From contig JBJXGE010000027.1 in NCBI GenBank assembly GCA_046154185.1, positions 1 to 52,738 on the forward strand: a DNA stretch of 52,738 nt, in the 5' to 3' direction. The translations under genes and the position numbers were made by a program. Of the stretch, positions 34,558-43,514 are shown piece by piece (position 1 is the first letter of the stretch; every line of letters begins with the position of its first letter). Source of the stretch: JBJXGE01 sp046154185. Its GTDB lineage: Bacteria > Planctomycetota > UBA8108 > UBA1146 > JAJFFE01. A model generated the notes under the pieces. That model made no database searches. It was not told where the DNA came from and saw only the letters and a program-made list of their open reading frames with translations.

Positions 34558-35313
34558 ATGAGAAACCTGTTGCTGGTTTTCGCACTATCGGCCGGGTGCG
34601 CGACGACACCCGATCCCGCGCCCCATCGACCGACTTCGCGCTGGAGTCTTGTCGACGGCGCGACCGTCATCAACGGCTTCGCGGCGCTCACGGCGGAACA
34701 AGCGCGCGGGGTCGCTCAGGACCGCACCGGCACGCTCTACTTACCGGACCTGCGCATCATCGACGCGGAGGTGGCCGCGGCACTCGCCGAGACGCAGGCT
34801 TCGTCGTTGCATCTCTGTGGTCTGACACGACTCGATCTCGCGAGTGCTCGAGCGCTCGCGCGTTACGAGTCGGGAGGTGACCGAGTGCTCTGTCTCGACG
34901 GGCTCGTCGACCCGTCGAGCGAAGTGCTAGCGGCCCTGTCGCTGACGGAATCCTGGGGCCTGAGCCTGAACGGAATCCGCAGAATCGACGGAGCCGGACT
35001 TCGCGCCCTAGGCGCCAGGCCGTCGGAGCTCGGGCAGCTCGAGCTGGGTGGCGTCACTTCCGTTGACGAGCAGGCCGCGCATGACCTGCGCTTCTTGAAG
35101 GCCAAGTTCTGCTATCTCAGTGGCCTCGAAAAGCTGTCTCTGTTGGCCGCTGAGTCGCTCGCGCGAGCCGAAATCGAGATGCTGAACCTCACCGGTCTGC
35201 GCGACATCGATGCGGAGGTTGCTGCTGCGCTCGCGGCTTGGGAGCAATCAGGACGCGCGTTGCGGGTACAGCCATCTGTTCGACTGCTGATCGAGCGCGC
35301 GCGCGCGAATTGA
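34558..35313 (+). CDS. leucine-rich-repeat-like lipoprotein
   Basis: A 251-residue protein. MRNLLLVFALSAGC is a short lipoprotein signal with Cys14 as the acylation site. The rest is made of imperfect repeats of about 22-30 residues built on L-x-L-x-G-L/I-x-x-I/L-D/S-x-x-x-A-x-A-L-A, for example ASSLHLCGLTRLD, WGLSLNGIRRIDGAGLRALG and IEMLNLTGLRDIDAEVAAALA. Solenoid proteins with this pattern are common in planctomycetes and are thought to mediate binding. At least six units are visible. ATG 34558 is preferred for the lipoprotein signal; ATG 34543 is five codons upstream. The gene lies between two copies of a 20-bp repeat. Confidence 0.75.
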   Translation: MRNLLLVFALSAGCATTPDPAPHRPTSRWSLVDGATVINGFAALTAEQARGVAQDRTGTLYLPDLRIIDAEVAAALAETQASSLHLCGLTRLDLASARALARYESGGDRVLCLDGLVDPSSEVLAALSLTESWGLSLNGIRRIDGAGLRALGARPSELGQLELGGVTSVDEQAAHDLRFLKAKFCYLSGLEKLSLLAAESLARAEIEMLNLTGLRDIDAEVAAALAAWEQSGRALRVQPSVRLLIERARAN

Positions 35314-35354
35314 CTCGCGGTCTTCGCAGTCGCGTTCGTCTTTGCGCGACTGCG

Positions 35355-35374
35355 GGTAAACCGGAACCAGGTTG
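35355..35374. repeat. copy of the 20-bp repeat that brackets the LRR lipoprotein gene
   Basis: GGTAAACCGGAACCAGGTTG differs at one base from 34510-34529. Direct orientation, 845 bp apart. Nothing else in the 42 bp between the stop of the lipoprotein gene and this copy is assignable. Confidence 0.85.
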
Positions 35375-35429
35375 GACTGACCGTTGACCGTGCCCTGCGA
35401 TCGGCAGAGCGGGCGGGACGCCCGTGCTC

Positions 35430-35468
35430 AAAAAAAAAGGGGCGCGCGAGCTTTTGGCTCACGCGCCC
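35430..35468 (-). terminator. rho-independent terminator of the minus-strand secreted gene pair
   Basis: Read on the minus strand, a 12-bp stem with one G-U pair (35457-35468 with 35440-35451) and a 5-nt loop is followed by two C and then nine T residues (the A run at 35430-35438). It begins 33 bp after the stop at 35502 and ends the 38832-35502 transcript. Confidence 0.9.
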
Positions 35469-35501
35469 GACTCTAGTTCTCAGCGCATCCTCTTCGGGAA
35501 T

Positions 35502-36110
35502 TTAGTTCGGCAGGATGCGGTACAGCTCGGCTTGGCCGGCTTCATCCATCGAGTAGCGATCGATCAGATCGGCGACTTCGAGGAGCACGTACTCGAGCGA
35601 ACTCGTCGTAATGGGCTCGCCACCGGTCTCGGCCGCCACCGCGATTTGCTGCGCGTTGAAAATCGCGCCGACTCCGAGGCGCTCCGCGGCGGCAAGTTCA
35701 GCCGCGCCGCGCGCTGCGTCCACGCGCTCGGGCAGCTCTTGCGAGCCGAACCAAATGCGCGTCGTCGCAAGGTCGATCTCGCCAGGCACGAGCACAATCA
35801 ACCGACCCGAAGTGTAGCCGACATTGAGCAGCATCGCCGGCTTGTCGCCCACGTAGAGGACCGGCATTCCGACCTGCCGCGGGTACGCGTAGTACGATTC
35901 GACTTCGAGGACGAGGAGCGTGCCGGTAGTAATCTGCGGCTGCTCCGCAGTCCACCAGTACGTGAACGGCGTCTCGACTGAAAAGCTGCGCGCGTAGAGC
36001 AACCCCTGCACGCCAGTGCCGTGATCTTCCGGGACAACCGGTGCGCTGTTTTGCGCGTGCGCGATCGGCGCGAGCGCCAGCAGCAGGGTCACGATCAAAA
36101 TCTTCTGCAT
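35502..36110 (-). CDS. small secreted protein of unknown function
   Basis: A 202-residue exported protein, not recognised. Residues 1-19 are a signal peptide (MQKILIVTLLLALAPIAHAQ). The mature part is beta-rich up to about residue 130 (TGTLLVLEVESYYAYP, GRLIVLVPGEIDLATTRIWF) and helical afterwards (ARGAAELAAAERLG, LEYVLLEVADLIDRYS). AAGGA lies nine bases before ATG 36110. It follows the alpha/beta hydrolase gene by 73 bp on the same strand and precedes a terminator, so the two are probably one operon. Confidence 0.72.
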   Translation of the reverse strand: MQKILIVTLLLALAPIAHAQNSAPVVPEDHGTGVQGLLYARSFSVETPFTYWWTAEQPQITTGTLLVLEVESYYAYPRQVGMPVLYVGDKPAMLLNVGYTSGRLIVLVPGEIDLATTRIWFGSQELPERVDAARGAAELAAAERLGVGAIFNAQQIAVAAETGGEPITTSSLEYVLLEVADLIDRYSMDEAGQAELYRILPN

Positions 36111-36183
36111 GAATTCGATTCCTTTCGCTGGCCACCGCGACCTCATGGGCCGCGGCGCCTTATCTCAAGTTTAAGTTCGGCGC

Positions 36184-38832
36184 TTATTCGTTGGTGAGCC
36201 GAATGTCGTCGATGCCGATGCGACCGCGCGAAGTTCCGAAGCCGGTGCCGAACTCGAGGCGGACCGCGACGATCTGCGTGAGATCGATTCCGCTGCCATC
36301 ATTCTCGAAGTCGCACACGCGGAGACGCACCACGTTGAATTCGTTCGCCCACCCCGCGCCGGTGCCAACGCCCGTGCGTTGGTAGGGACGCGTGATGTTG
36401 CCGTAGCTGCCGAAGTTGATCGAACTCGTCGTGCCGCTCGCATCGCGCAAAGTCACCGTGAAGTTGAGCGTGCCCGCGACCGCAACGGTCTCCGGGTGAC
36501 GCGTGCCCTGGGCAGCGCGTAACTTCAGGAACGTGTAGTTCGAGAAATTCTGCTGCGCCGCAGTCACCGCCACCTCGTAGAAGCGCGTCGCACCGGTCGT
36601 CCAGTCGAACACCACGCCACGCGACGTGTCACTGCCGTCGGACGCTTGCGTCATCCCGTTCATCGGGTCGCCCGTCGACCAAGTGAACGACGTGTTGTTG
36701 TCGTTCATGACACCTTCGGAAATGTTCAGCACATCGAAGGTCACCGCCGTGCTGGAACTGCTCGTCCCCGTCGACGTCTGGGTCTGGTAGTCGTCGATGT
36801 ACGGGAAGCCCGACGCGGACGAGTCTTTGTACTGGTTCGCCACAATCACGTTGGCGGCGATTCCCTGCGGCTTGAAGCCTTGGAAATTGCGGACCAAGTA
36901 ATCCTTCGCGGCGATGTTGTTCCTGATGTAGTACTCGAGGAGCGCGATGTAGTAGCCCTTTGCCACGTTCTGCGCCGCCGGTCGCCCGATCAGCGACGGT
37001 CCCGTCGCGTCAGCGAAGCCGCAGCAGTTGAATTCGTTGTGGCCGACGCCCTGCAAGTAGGTCGCGATCGTGTTGCCAGTGCCGACCTGATGAATGCGGA
37101 AGAACTGGCAAATATCGCAATCAGGCCCGCCGTTGACGTCGCCGTCGGCGGCGCCCGCGATTAAGTGGTAGTTCGTCGCATGCGGGTTGGCCGCGGTGAC
37201 GCCAAGGAAGACCGTCGGCGCGATGCTGCTGATGATTTTGATGTCACCGAGGACGAACTGCGCTGGCGTGTAAGCGCCATCGAAAATGCGGTCGAACGCG
37301 CGCGCGACGCCTTCGCCTCCGCGGCTGTGGCCGATCCACGTGATTTGCGTATCGTCGATGTGACCGTTCAACACGCCGCCACCGATCGTCGCCTGGTTGG
37401 CGAGTATGTAGTCGGTGTTGGTGAGGGTCGTCGTCGACGCCGTCTCGATGCCCGGCCCCGTGTTGTTCTGGTGCGACATCACGATGTAGCCATACGAGGC
37501 CAAGTGGTTGCCGAGGTAGTCGTACCAAACGTAGTTGTGGCCGTTGCCGTGACTGATCACGACGAGCGGCAGTTGGCCGAGCGAGGCGATGCTCGACGGG
37601 AAGTACGTCTTCTGCCCGAGGAACGTGCCACCCGAGTATGTGATCGGCGTGGCGGTCGCGAGCGGACCATTGGTCGTCAGGTCCTTCACCAAGTAAAAGC
37701 CGGCTTCGGTGTAGTTCAACCCATCGACCAGGTCACCCGGATCGAGCGTGCCGTTGAGGCCGAAGTCATACACCACGTCGTAGGGTTTACCGAGCGACGT
37801 GCCGCCGTCGAGGCCGGCGAGCCACGCATCGACCACGTTGTCTTGAATCGACGTGCCGTTCACGGTGTCGAGTTCGAACCCGCCGGACACGTCGGTCAGC
37901 GTGTTGTTCGCCGCCCACTGCGCCGGAGTCTTGTGATCGACGATGTACACACGGTAATTCAAGCCGGCGCGCTCGGCGTAACGAATTGGGTCGATCGCCG
38001 TGAGCACTTCGTCATTGACGTTGATGCTGCGCACGTATTCGAACCACGGGTAACCGGCGAGATCGCCGCCCGCGAGCTCCGAACAACGATCGACGTTGAA
38101 GCGCACTTGCTCCGGCACGCCGCCGCCCGAGAAGACCGCGGACAACACACCTTCGCCAACCGCAGTGGCGTTGACGAGGAACGTGGTCGGCAGCGAAGCC
38201 ACTGAGAAAACGGCCGGGAATGGAATCGCGGTGCCGTTGGTTTGGAACAACTGCAGGTTCGTGCCGGTCGTTTGCGTCACCGTGACCGTGCCGGCGACCG
38301 CGCCGACTTGCAGCGTCACTGGGCGCATCAAGAATTTGAGCTCTTGGAAATTCAAGCCGGTGATCGCGGCTTGATTCGGATGCATTCGAATCCCGGGATT
38401 GAATTCGAGCGCGTCAACTGCAAAGGCGACTTGCATATCGGGTGGCAGCGTCGCGACGCCGCAACCGGTGAGGGGACCGACGCAGCCGAATCCGTCCGGC
38501 GTGAGGTCGACGCCGCAGGCAGGAAAGGGGGACGGCGGGGGCGCACTGCCCGGCACGAACTGAAAACTCAGCACGTAGACCGCATCGCCGAGACTCAGGA
38601 CACCATCGTCATTGACGTCGGCCGCATCGAAACATAGCGGCGCAGGCGTGCCAGCGATGAACAAGTAGTTGAGTAGCCCAATGCCGTCGTTCAAGTTGAT
38701 CGCGCCGCTGCCATCGTAGTCGCCGCGGACAAAAGTCCAGCCACCGATGCCGGCCTGAGTAGAACCTGCGAGCCCGGCCACCAGTAATAGTGCGCCCAGC
38801 CAGCAGATGCTTTTTCGCCCCGCATTCCTCAT
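36184..38832 (-). CDS. secreted alpha/beta hydrolase with N-terminal dockerin-like module
   Basis: An 882-residue exported enzyme. The signal peptide covers residues 1-27 (LGALLLVAGLAGSTQAG). Unlike the other dockerin-like proteins here, the paired EF-hand module is at the N-terminus, about residues 30-125 (VRGDYDGSGAINLNDG, DVNDDGVLSLGDAV). The hydrolase domain lies near 360-640: oxyanion region VVISHGNGHNYVW, nucleophile elbow WIGHSRGGEG with S503, and H598 in GVGHNEF, as in PAF-acetylhydrolase and dienelactone-hydrolase relatives. A C-terminal beta domain of about 200 residues ends NE. GAGGAG lies seven bases before ATG 38832. The substrate is unknown; an ester or lipid-like polymer is plausible. 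Confidence 0.82.
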   Translation of the reverse strand: MRNAGRKSICWLGALLLVAGLAGSTQAGIGGWTFVRGDYDGSGAINLNDGIGLLNYLFIAGTPAPLCFDAADVNDDGVLSLGDAVYVLSFQFVPGSAPPPSPFPACGVDLTPDGFGCVGPLTGCGVATLPPDMQVAFAVDALEFNPGIRMHPNQAAITGLNFQELKFLMRPVTLQVGAVAGTVTVTQTTGTNLQLFQTNGTAIPFPAVFSVASLPTTFLVNATAVGEGVLSAVFSGGGVPEQVRFNVDRCSELAGGDLAGYPWFEYVRSINVNDEVLTAIDPIRYAERAGLNYRVYIVDHKTPAQWAANNTLTDVSGGFELDTVNGTSIQDNVVDAWLAGLDGGTSLGKPYDVVYDFGLNGTLDPGDLVDGLNYTEAGFYLVKDLTTNGPLATATPITYSGGTFLGQKTYFPSSIASLGQLPLVVISHGNGHNYVWYDYLGNHLASYGYIVMSHQNNTGPGIETASTTTLTNTDYILANQATIGGGVLNGHIDDTQITWIGHSRGGEGVARAFDRIFDGAYTPAQFVLGDIKIISSIAPTVFLGVTAANPHATNYHLIAGAADGDVNGGPDCDICQFFRIHQVGTGNTIATYLQGVGHNEFNCCGFADATGPSLIGRPAAQNVAKGYYIALLEYYIRNNIAAKDYLVRNFQGFKPQGIAANVIVANQYKDSSASGFPYIDDYQTQTSTGTSSSSTAVTFDVLNISEGVMNDNNTSFTWSTGDPMNGMTQASDGSDTSRGVVFDWTTGATRFYEVAVTAAQQNFSNYTFLKLRAAQGTRHPETVAVAGTLNFTVTLRDASGTTSSINFGSYGNITRPYQRTGVGTGAGWANEFNVVRLRVCDFENDGSGIDLTQIVAVRLEFGTGFGTSRGRIGIDDIRLTNE

Positions 38833-39346
38833 GCTTCTCTCCTCTTCGTCCGTTCGCGGTTCAAGGCCGCGAAACTGAATCTATCGAGCTCGACCGCCGA
38901 AACCTGACACTGCTCGTTCCGGGTGAACCAGCCCTTCCGATGAATCAGCCCCTGTTCCCGCTGCGCCCCGATCGGCGCGAATCAGGAGCAGAATGTACGT
39001 GACTCAAGCCCGGCTCGTTGGCACATCGATCACAGCACAAACGGAACTCGCAAGTCTGTAAGCCAGCCAGCCAGAGCTGGCGGAGACAGCTTCGAATTGC
39101 GTGAGGGGTGAACTGAATGCGCGGATCAGGACGTCGCGTATCATAGCGAGGCAGTGCTTCAAGTACAGCCTTTGCCGGGTCTTCGAGCGAGAAACGCGCC
39201 CGGCATCGAAACATCGAACACGCGCGCAGCAACGCGCTAAGCGTTGGGCGAGCGACGACATATGCAGTGCCGAGAACGTTCGGCGCTGCATGCGAGCGCC
39301 TCGCGCGGCGGGCCGGGATCGGCCCGATCGTTCGTCGGCGCCGAGT
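38833..39346. other. 514-bp intergenic region, no gene seen
   Basis: The interval lies between the start of the hydrolase gene and the stop of the pseudouridine synthase gene, both on the minus strand, so it holds the hydrolase promoter. Short ORFs on either strand are not convincing. A small hairpin GGGCCG-GGAT-CGGCCC at 39310-39325, close to the synthase stop, lacks a T tract. Confidence 0.5.
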
Positions 39347-40051
39347 TCACAGCCGACCAATGAGTTCGGTTGGCGCGTCGGGCAATCGCAACAGAAACGC
39401 GCGTAAGTCGGGCGCGAGCGGCGCGTGAATCGTGAACGACGCGTGCGAATCCGGGTGCACGAAGGTCACGCGTTCGGCGTGCAGAAATAACCGCGGCAAG
39501 CCGAACTCCGCGCGCAAGGCGCGATTGATTTGTCCTTTGCCATACGAAGTGTCGCCGATCACTTGGTGCGCGAGTCCTTGCAGGTGACGGCGAATCTGAT
39601 GTCGACGTCCTGATGTGATGCGCGCGCGTATCAGTGAGCAGCGCGCGAACTCGGCGAGCTTTTCGAATTCCGTGCGCGCCGGTTGTGGCGGTAGATCGCG
39701 ACGATCGATCGGCGTCAGAGGCCGCTCGCAGATGAATTGTGCGGGCGTCGAGCCGCGCACGAGCGCGAGATATTCCTTGCGGGTCGTGATGGGATCAGCG
39801 AGCGCGAGTTGCAAGCGGGCGGCGGCGGCGCTCGTCAAGGCAAAGAGTAGCACGCCCGACGTGGCGCGATCGAGTCGGTGGACGGGATAGAGCGTGCGCC
39901 CCAGTTGCCGGGCGAGCGTCTGCAACACGAAGTTTCGCTCCCGCGATTCCGCGGATCGATGGACGAGCACGCCCGCGGGCTTGTCGACCGCGACCAGCAC
40001 ATCGTCTTGGTAGAGAACTGTATAGGCGTCGACGGGCGCGGCGGCCGCCAT
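39347..40051 (-). CDS. RluA-family pseudouridine synthase
   Basis: A 234-residue enzyme that isomerises uridine to pseudouridine in RNA. The catalytic motif HRLDRATSGVLLFA includes the essential aspartate. VAVDKPAGVLVHRS at the N-terminus, TRKEYLALVRG and ITSGRRHQIRRHL near the middle, and a RLFLHAERVTF strand are all family features. The short length without an S4 domain and the LTPIDRRDLPPQPARTEFE stretch fit the TruC branch, which modifies U65 of tRNA; the assignment to that branch is tentative. ATG 40051 is two bases after the stop of the cyanophycinase gene, so the two are coupled. Confidence 0.88.
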   Translation of the reverse strand: MAAAAPVDAYTVLYQDDVLVAVDKPAGVLVHRSAESRERNFVLQTLARQLGRTLYPVHRLDRATSGVLLFALTSAAAARLQLALADPITTRKEYLALVRGSTPAQFICERPLTPIDRRDLPPQPARTEFEKLAEFARCSLIRARITSGRRHQIRRHLQGLAHQVIGDTSYGKGQINRALRAEFGLPRLFLHAERVTFVHPDSHASFTIHAPLAPDLRAFLLRLPDAPTELIGRL

Positions 40052-40053
40052 AT

Positions 40054-40971
40054 TCAGCGTCGCGTGTCGACCGGCGCCGCCCAATCGAAGCGCATGCCGC
40101 TCTTCAAAAGATGGAGACGTACATCGCGCAGCGCCGCTGGAGTGCGCGCTTCGCATTCGGCGCGGGTGGCGCCGCGCGCATCGAGAATCAAAACGCTGCT
40201 CTCGCCGAGGACCTCGAGTTCGCGACCGTGCACGTGCACCGCCGTGCGCTCATCGATGCCCACGCCCAGCAACGCGGAGTGATCGTAGAGCGCGCTCAAC
40301 AAACGGTTGAAGCGGCGGCGTTGATGGAAATGTTGATCGACGATCGCTTCCGGCCATAGCCCGATGCCGCCCGCCGTGGCGGTCGTGCCGACATGCACAT
40401 TCTCGAGATCGGCATCCCCGGTGATCATCACGTGTGACATGACGGCGGCGCCAGCGCTCGTGCCGGCGATGACCGCGCCATCCCGGTAGCGATCGCGCAC
40501 GATAGTCGTGAGCCCGGCGTCCTCGAGCGCTTTCATGAGCCGAGTCTGATCGCCGCCCGGAAACCAAATCAACGTCGCTTCGCAGAGCAGCTCACGGGCG
40601 ACCGCGGGCTCGGCAAGATCGACGATCGAGACGCGCGACGCGCCGCGTTCGCGCCATAACGCGAGCGACTCGGCGCCGGCTTCGGCGCGCTCGGAGGCTT
40701 GCGGCAGCACGACGACTTGCGCGGCGCTACCACCCGCGAGCGTCAAAATGCGTTCGACGACATCGAGCGGAGTACCGCCGCCCCCGATGATCACGAGGTG
40801 GCCGCGGGGGAACGAGGCCGCCCGCGAGTCCTCGTTCGCGACCGCCGACGCCGCGTTCAGCGCGCGACTCGCGGGAGTAGTGTTGCGGGCGGCGAGCAGA
40901 ACGCCAAGAACCAAGAGCGCGAACGCACCGAGGCGACGGCGGCGGCGAACGCGTTTGGGCGCATGGAACAT
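40054..40971 (-). CDS. cyanophycinase-like serine peptidase (S51 family)
   Basis: A 305-residue protein. The S51 signature VIAGTSAGAAVMS carries the nucleophile S172, and LVIIGGGGTPLDVVERIL and IWFPGGDQTRL match the family's N-terminal and middle strands. Cyanophycinases split multi-L-arginyl-poly-aspartate into beta-Asp-Arg dipeptides. Residues 5-32 combine a basic stretch (KRVRRRRRLG) with a hydrophobic core (AFALLVLGVLLAA), so the enzyme is probably exported or membrane-anchored, as in extracellular CphE-type members. ATG 40971 is used; ATG 41010 is possible. Cyanophycin synthetase is not in the window, so it may act on external polymer. Confidence 0.85.
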   Translation of the reverse strand: MFHAPKRVRRRRRLGAFALLVLGVLLAARNTTPASRALNAASAVANEDSRAASFPRGHLVIIGGGGTPLDVVERILTLAGGSAAQVVVLPQASERAEAGAESLALWRERGASRVSIVDLAEPAVARELLCEATLIWFPGGDQTRLMKALEDAGLTTIVRDRYRDGAVIAGTSAGAAVMSHVMITGDADLENVHVGTTATAGGIGLWPEAIVDQHFHQRRRFNRLLSALYDHSALLGVGIDERTAVHVHGRELEVLGESSVLILDARGATRAECEARTPAALRDVRLHLLKSGMRFDWAAPVDTRR

Positions 40972-41109
40972 CGCGTTGATCCGTTTCGTATTTTGCAGTC
41001 GGCAGCGCATGAATTCGACCGGCGCGTGGTGCGCTCTTTCTTCCGCGCGGCGCAAGAGCTAGATTTTCCGACCGCAGTCTAGTCCATCTCCAACGAAGCG
41101 GAAGTGCGC

Positions 41110-43347
41110 ATGCCGAGTTCATCCCGATCTGCCGCTTCCGAGTTGTTGGCGCTCGAAGGCGTGCTCGAAGGAATCGTTTATCGCAACGACGACAATTCGT
41201 GGACGGTGGTGCGACTCAAACTCGAGGATCGAGCGGACGCCGTGACGGCGGTCGGCCACTTGACTGGCGTACAGCCCGGCGAGACGCTGCGCGTCCGCGG
41301 TCGATGGTCGCACCATGCCCGCTTCGGTGAGCAGTTCGAAGTGAAATCCTTCGTCACGCTGCGACCTTCGACGCTGACCGGCATTGAAAACTACTTGGGC
41401 TCGGGGCTTGTGCCGGGACTTGGGCCGGTGATTGCGAAGCGCCTCGTCGCGCGTTTTGGTCTTGAGACATTGCACGTCATCGATCACCAGCCGGCGCGGT
41501 TGAGCGAAGTCGATGGAATTGGACCGAAACGCCGCGAACGAATACTCGCCGCCTGGCAAGAACATCGTGCGATTGCCGAAATCATGGTGTTCTTGCAGAC
41601 GCACGCTATTTCGAGCGCCTTCGCGGCGCGCATTTTCAAGGCCTATGGCGCGCGCGCGGCGGAGGTTGTGCGCACGAACCCTTATCAACTTGCGCTCGAT
41701 ATCCACGGCATCGGATTCCGCAGCGCCGATCGCGTGGCGCTCGCGTGCGGCATCGCGCGCGACGCGCCGCGGCGCATTGTGGCCGGCATCATTTTCTATC
41801 TGGAGGAAGCGGCCGAGGACGGTCACCTCTATGTCCCCGCGGCTAAGCTGTTGGAAGAAGCCGGCCGCTTGCTCGACGTCGCGACCGAGCAAGTGCGCGT
41901 GGGACTAGATAGTTTGTGTGCGGAAGAACGCGTCGTCGTGCGCACGCTCACGGCGGACGGCGCGCCGGGCGAACGCATTGTCTACCTCGCGGAACTTTGG
42001 CAAGCGGAGTCGCGGGCGGCGGTGCGGCTGCGCCGAATACTCGACGCGCCCGCGCGCATCGCGGCCGCTGCGGCCGGTGAGGCGCTGCGGTCGTTCGAGA
42101 CGGAGACGCGGTTTTCGCTCGCCGTCCAACAGCGCCGCGCGGTCGAGCTCGCGCTGAGCGCAAAAGTGCTCGTGATCACCGGCGGACCCGGCACCGGCAA
42201 GACGACGATCGTCAAAGCGATCTTGCATCTGCTCGACCGAGCAAAGGCGCGGGTTGTGCTCGCGGCGCCGACTGGGCGGGCGGCGAAGCGACTCGCCGAG
42301 ACTTGTCAGCGCGAAGCGCGCACACTCCATCGGCTGCTGGAATACAGCCCGAAGACGCGGGGCTTTCTGCGCAACGGGGAGAGTCCGTTGCCGGTGGATG
42401 TCGCGATCGTCGATGAGGCATCAATGATCGATGCGGTGCTGTTTCGCTCGCTGCTCGAAGCGCTGCCCGATTCGGCGCGACTGATCTTGGTCGGTGACCG
42501 TGATCAATTGCCTTCCGTGGGACCGGGGCAAGTTCTGAGTGAACTCATCGCGAGTCGCATGGTCGACTGCGTGGCGCTCGATCAAGTGTTTCGGCAAGCG
42601 GAGCGCAGTTTGATCGTCGTCAACGCGCACCGCGTGCATCGCGGGGAGCTGCCGGATGTCGCCCGCACCGCCGAAGCCGGCGGCGATTTTTTCTTTGTCG
42701 AACGCGAAGAGCCAGCGGAGCTCTTGGCTGTGCTCAAGGAGTTGATGGTCGAACGGATACCGCGGCGATTCGGCCTCGATTCGCGGCGCGACGTGCAAGT
42801 GCTCGCGCCGATGCGCCGCGGACTACTCGGCGTGCAGCAACTCAACACCGAGTTGCAAGCGCTGCTGAATCCAACCGGCGCGCCACTCGCGCGCGGTCGA
42901 TTGCGGGTTGGAGATCGCGTGATTCAACTTCGCAATAACTATGATCTCGATGTCTATAACGGCGATATTGGTGTCGTCGAGCCCCCCGGCGGCGGGTCGG
43001 TCGCGCTCGTGCCCGACGACGACGCGGGTGAACTCGCAGAGCTCGTCGTCAATTTCGATGGCCGGCGCATCGAATATGCGGTGGGCGAATGCGATCAGCT
43101 CGCGCTCGCATACGCGTCGTCGATCCACAAGTCTCAGGGGAGCGAGTTTCCGGCGGTCGTGATCTTGTTGCACACGCAGCACTACATGCTGCTGCAGCGC
43201 AACCTCCTGTACACCGCTATCACGCGGGGGCGGCGGTTGGTCGTGCTCATCGGCAGTCGGCGCGCGGCGCAACTCGCGGTCGCGAACAACGAAGTGGGCG
43301 AGCGGTACACCTTGCTGTCGCGGCTCTTGGCCGGCGCGAAGAGTTGA
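41110..43347 (+). CDS. RecD2-like SF1 DNA helicase
   Basis: A 745-residue ATP-dependent helicase, matching RecD2 (about 715-750 residues), which works without RecB/RecC. The N-terminal OB-like region (EGVLEGIVYRNDDNSWTVVR) and helix-hairpin-helix segments (GIENYLGSGLVPGLGPVIAK, LSEVDGIGPKRRERIL) occupy about residues 10-200. The motor has Walker A GGPGTGKTT at 358-366, motif II VAIVDEAS near 432, VGDRDQLPSVGPG and the final SIHKSQGSEFPAV and LLYTAITRGRR motifs. ATG 41110 is used; a GTG two codons earlier at 41104 is also possible. It is divergent from the cyanophycinase gene with about 140 bp between them. Confidence 0.93.
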   Translation: MPSSSRSAASELLALEGVLEGIVYRNDDNSWTVVRLKLEDRADAVTAVGHLTGVQPGETLRVRGRWSHHARFGEQFEVKSFVTLRPSTLTGIENYLGSGLVPGLGPVIAKRLVARFGLETLHVIDHQPARLSEVDGIGPKRRERILAAWQEHRAIAEIMVFLQTHAISSAFAARIFKAYGARAAEVVRTNPYQLALDIHGIGFRSADRVALACGIARDAPRRIVAGIIFYLEEAAEDGHLYVPAAKLLEEAGRLLDVATEQVRVGLDSLCAEERVVVRTLTADGAPGERIVYLAELWQAESRAAVRLRRILDAPARIAAAAAGEALRSFETETRFSLAVQQRRAVELALSAKVLVITGGPGTGKTTIVKAILHLLDRAKARVVLAAPTGRAAKRLAETCQREARTLHRLLEYSPKTRGFLRNGESPLPVDVAIVDEASMIDAVLFRSLLEALPDSARLILVGDRDQLPSVGPGQVLSELIASRMVDCVALDQVFRQAERSLIVVNAHRVHRGELPDVARTAEAGGDFFFVEREEPAELLAVLKELMVERIPRRFGLDSRRDVQVLAPMRRGLLGVQQLNTELQALLNPTGAPLARGRLRVGDRVIQLRNNYDLDVYNGDIGVVEPPGGGSVALVPDDDAGELAELVVNFDGRRIEYAVGECDQLALAYASSIHKSQGSEFPAVVILLHTQHYMLLQRNLLYTAITRGRRLVVLIGSRRAAQLAVANNEVGERYTLLSRLLAGAKS

Positions 43348-43414
43348 CGCGGTTCCACGCGCTCGCGGCAGTCGCGCGCTCGCCAGTTGCGCGACGAAAA
43401 AACTCATCCTTTTC

Positions 43415-43442
43415 GTGACACGCGACGCGCGGGCCCTAGAAT
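43415..43442 (+). promoter_or_regulatory. sigma-70-type promoter of the beta-helix protein gene
   Basis: GTGACA (43415-43420) and TAGAAT (43437-43442) each match the -35 and -10 consensus at five of six positions, with a 16-bp spacer. The -10 lies 72 bp before GTG 43515. No other element intervenes between the helicase stop and this gene. Confidence 0.55.
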
Positions 43443-43514
43443 CGCGCGCACTGGCGTCAACCGGGGCAGCAGATTCCAACAAAGTGCATAGCGCGCTTGC
43501 GCTGAGGAGGATTC

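Noticed and set aside
34496..35374. Insertion sequence or transposon bounded by the 20-bp repeats
   Set aside because: No transposase or inverted terminal repeats are present between them; the only gene is the lipoprotein.
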